DNA from: Blastocatellia bacterium
GTDB lineage: Bacteria > Acidobacteriota > Blastocatellia > Pyrinomonadales > Pyrinomonadaceae
DNA: 6,849 bases
Reading direction: 5' to 3'
Assembly (NCBI GenBank): GCA_003175865.1
Contig: PSRF01000406.1
Coordinates: forward strand, 1-6,849
In this document: positions 6,112 through 6,849 of the stretch, one piece after another
Position numbering within the stretch: position 1 is the first letter of the stretch
Layout of the letters: each line of letters starts with the position of its first letter
The notes under the pieces: model-generated
The model's input: only the letters and a program-made list of their open reading frames with translations
Database searches by the model: none
Told to the model about the DNA's origin: nothing
Program-made: the position numbers and the translations under genes

Positions 6112-6849
6112 ATGACAAATAATTTTGTAGGCCAGGTGGCCATTGTTACTGGTGCGGCGTCAGGATTGGGGTTGTCGATCGCAAAGAAGCTGCATACTGA
6201 AGGTGCGCAGGTAGCGTTGTTGGATCTAAACAAAGATTCGCTCGAGAGCCTTGCATCGCAACTGGGTGCCGGAAGTTTTGTTCACCCCGTTGACCTGACT
6301 AATGAGAATCAAGTTGTAAGCGTGGTGAACCAGATTGGTGAACGCCTGGGCCAGATCGACATTCTGGTGAATAGCGCGGGCGTCACTGGTGCAACAAACA
6401 TGAAGAGTCACGAAGTTGAAACCAGCAATCTTCGTTTTGTGTTTGAAGTGAATTTCATGGCGTCGTTCTTCACTGCGCGAGCAGTTTTGCCGTGGATGTT
6501 GAAACGAAATTATGGACGCATACTCCACATTGCGTCCATCGCAGGAAAAGAAGGCAACGCTGGCATGTTGGCCTACTCCGCATCGAAGGCCGCAGTGATC
6601 GGAATGACAAAGGTGCAGGGCAAGGAATACGCGGAGACAGGAATCACGATCAACGCTCTTGCACCGGCTGTTATTCAAACACCAATGGTCGACGCAATGC
6701 CTGAAGCTCAGGTGAAGTACATGACTGATAAGATTCCTATGAAGCGTTGCGGTACTCTGGATGAAATCGCACACATGGTCGCATTCATCGTTTCACCAGG
6801 AACCTCTTTCTCGACGGGGTTTACATTTGATATGACAGGCGGCCGCGCC
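6112..6849 (+). CDS. Short-chain dehydrogenase/reductase, rhamnose-pathway candidate (3'-truncated)
   Basis: Classical SDR oxidoreductase, 246 residues visible with no stop before the window edge. The last residues (DMTGGRA) match the usual C-terminal end of such enzymes, so only a few codons are missing. Seen: nucleotide motif TGAASGLG at 13-20, Asp38 at the end of the second beta strand (favours NAD over NADP), NSAG at 87-90, and the full catalytic set Asn114, Ser142, Tyr155 and Lys159 (YSASK). ATG 6112 starts at the expected place for the fold (MTNNFVGQVAIVTG), but no good Shine-Dalgarno precedes it. Next to rhmD it is most likely either L-rhamnose 1-dehydrogenase or 2-keto-3-deoxy-L-rhamnonate 4-dehydrogenase (LRA5-like). 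Both come from this superfamily and the sequence alone does not separate them, so no symbol is given. Confidence 0.9.
   Translation, partial: MTNNFVGQVAIVTGAASGLGLSIAKKLHTEGAQVALLDLNKDSLESLASQLGAGSFVHPVDLTNENQVVSVVNQIGERLGQIDILVNSAGVTGATNMKSHEVETSNLRFVFEVNFMASFFTARAVLPWMLKRNYGRILHIASIAGKEGNAGMLAYSASKAAVIGMTKVQGKEYAETGITINALAPAVIQTPMVDAMPEAQVKYMTDKIPMKRCGTLDEIAHMVAFIVSPGTSFSTGFTFDMTGGRA

Noticed and set aside
6226..6774. 182-codon minus-strand open frame antisense to the SDR gene
   Set aside because: The plus strand encodes a complete SDR motif set over the same span. The minus-strand translation has no recognisable domain and is rich in His, Cys and Ser as expected of an antisense shadow.

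Overview
The window is a single plus-strand gene cluster for uptake and non-phosphorylative breakdown of a deoxy sugar, most likely L-rhamnose. It holds, in order: the 3' part of a sugar ABC-transporter ATPase (RhaT type), a first permease (RhaP type), a long reading frame that joins a second permease (RhaQ type) to a rhamnose-type periplasmic binding protein (RhaS type), an L-rhamnonate dehydratase (RhmD), and a short-chain dehydrogenase cut off by the right edge a few codons before its expected end. Both edge genes are incomplete.

How the genes work together: RhaS would capture the sugar outside the inner membrane, the two permeases would form the channel, and the double-NBD ATPase would power import. 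The sugar is then oxidised to L-rhamnonate, RhmD removes water to give 2-keto-3-deoxy-L-rhamnonate, and an NAD-type SDR carries out either the first oxidation (L-rhamnose 1-dehydrogenase) or the later C4 oxidation of the deoxy-keto acid. Lactonase, hydrolase or aldolase, mutarotase and regulator are not in the window. No promoter or factor-independent terminator is obvious between the genes.

The least ordinary features are at the gene junctions. Each one carries a palindrome: long imperfect inverted repeats at about 1321-1420, 2493-2589, 3590-3674 and 5980-6090, and a perfect 18-base palindrome at 4748-4765. The repeat at 3590-3674 lies inside the permease/binding-protein reading frame. Directly after it comes a canonical ribosome binding site with an in-frame GTG that would give a normal-length RhaS. 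The apparent fusion may therefore be two cistrons whose separating stop codon is missing, a real fusion, or a locus that makes both products. The palindrome at 4748-4765 sits between a Shine-Dalgarno sequence and the rhmD start and may act as a structured spacer.

Organism: a Gram-negative-type (periplasmic binding protein) bacterium with roughly balanced base composition and gene junctions rich in palindromic repeats. Acidobacteriota (Blastocatellia-like) is my best guess from gene order and repeat style, but this is a weak inference.
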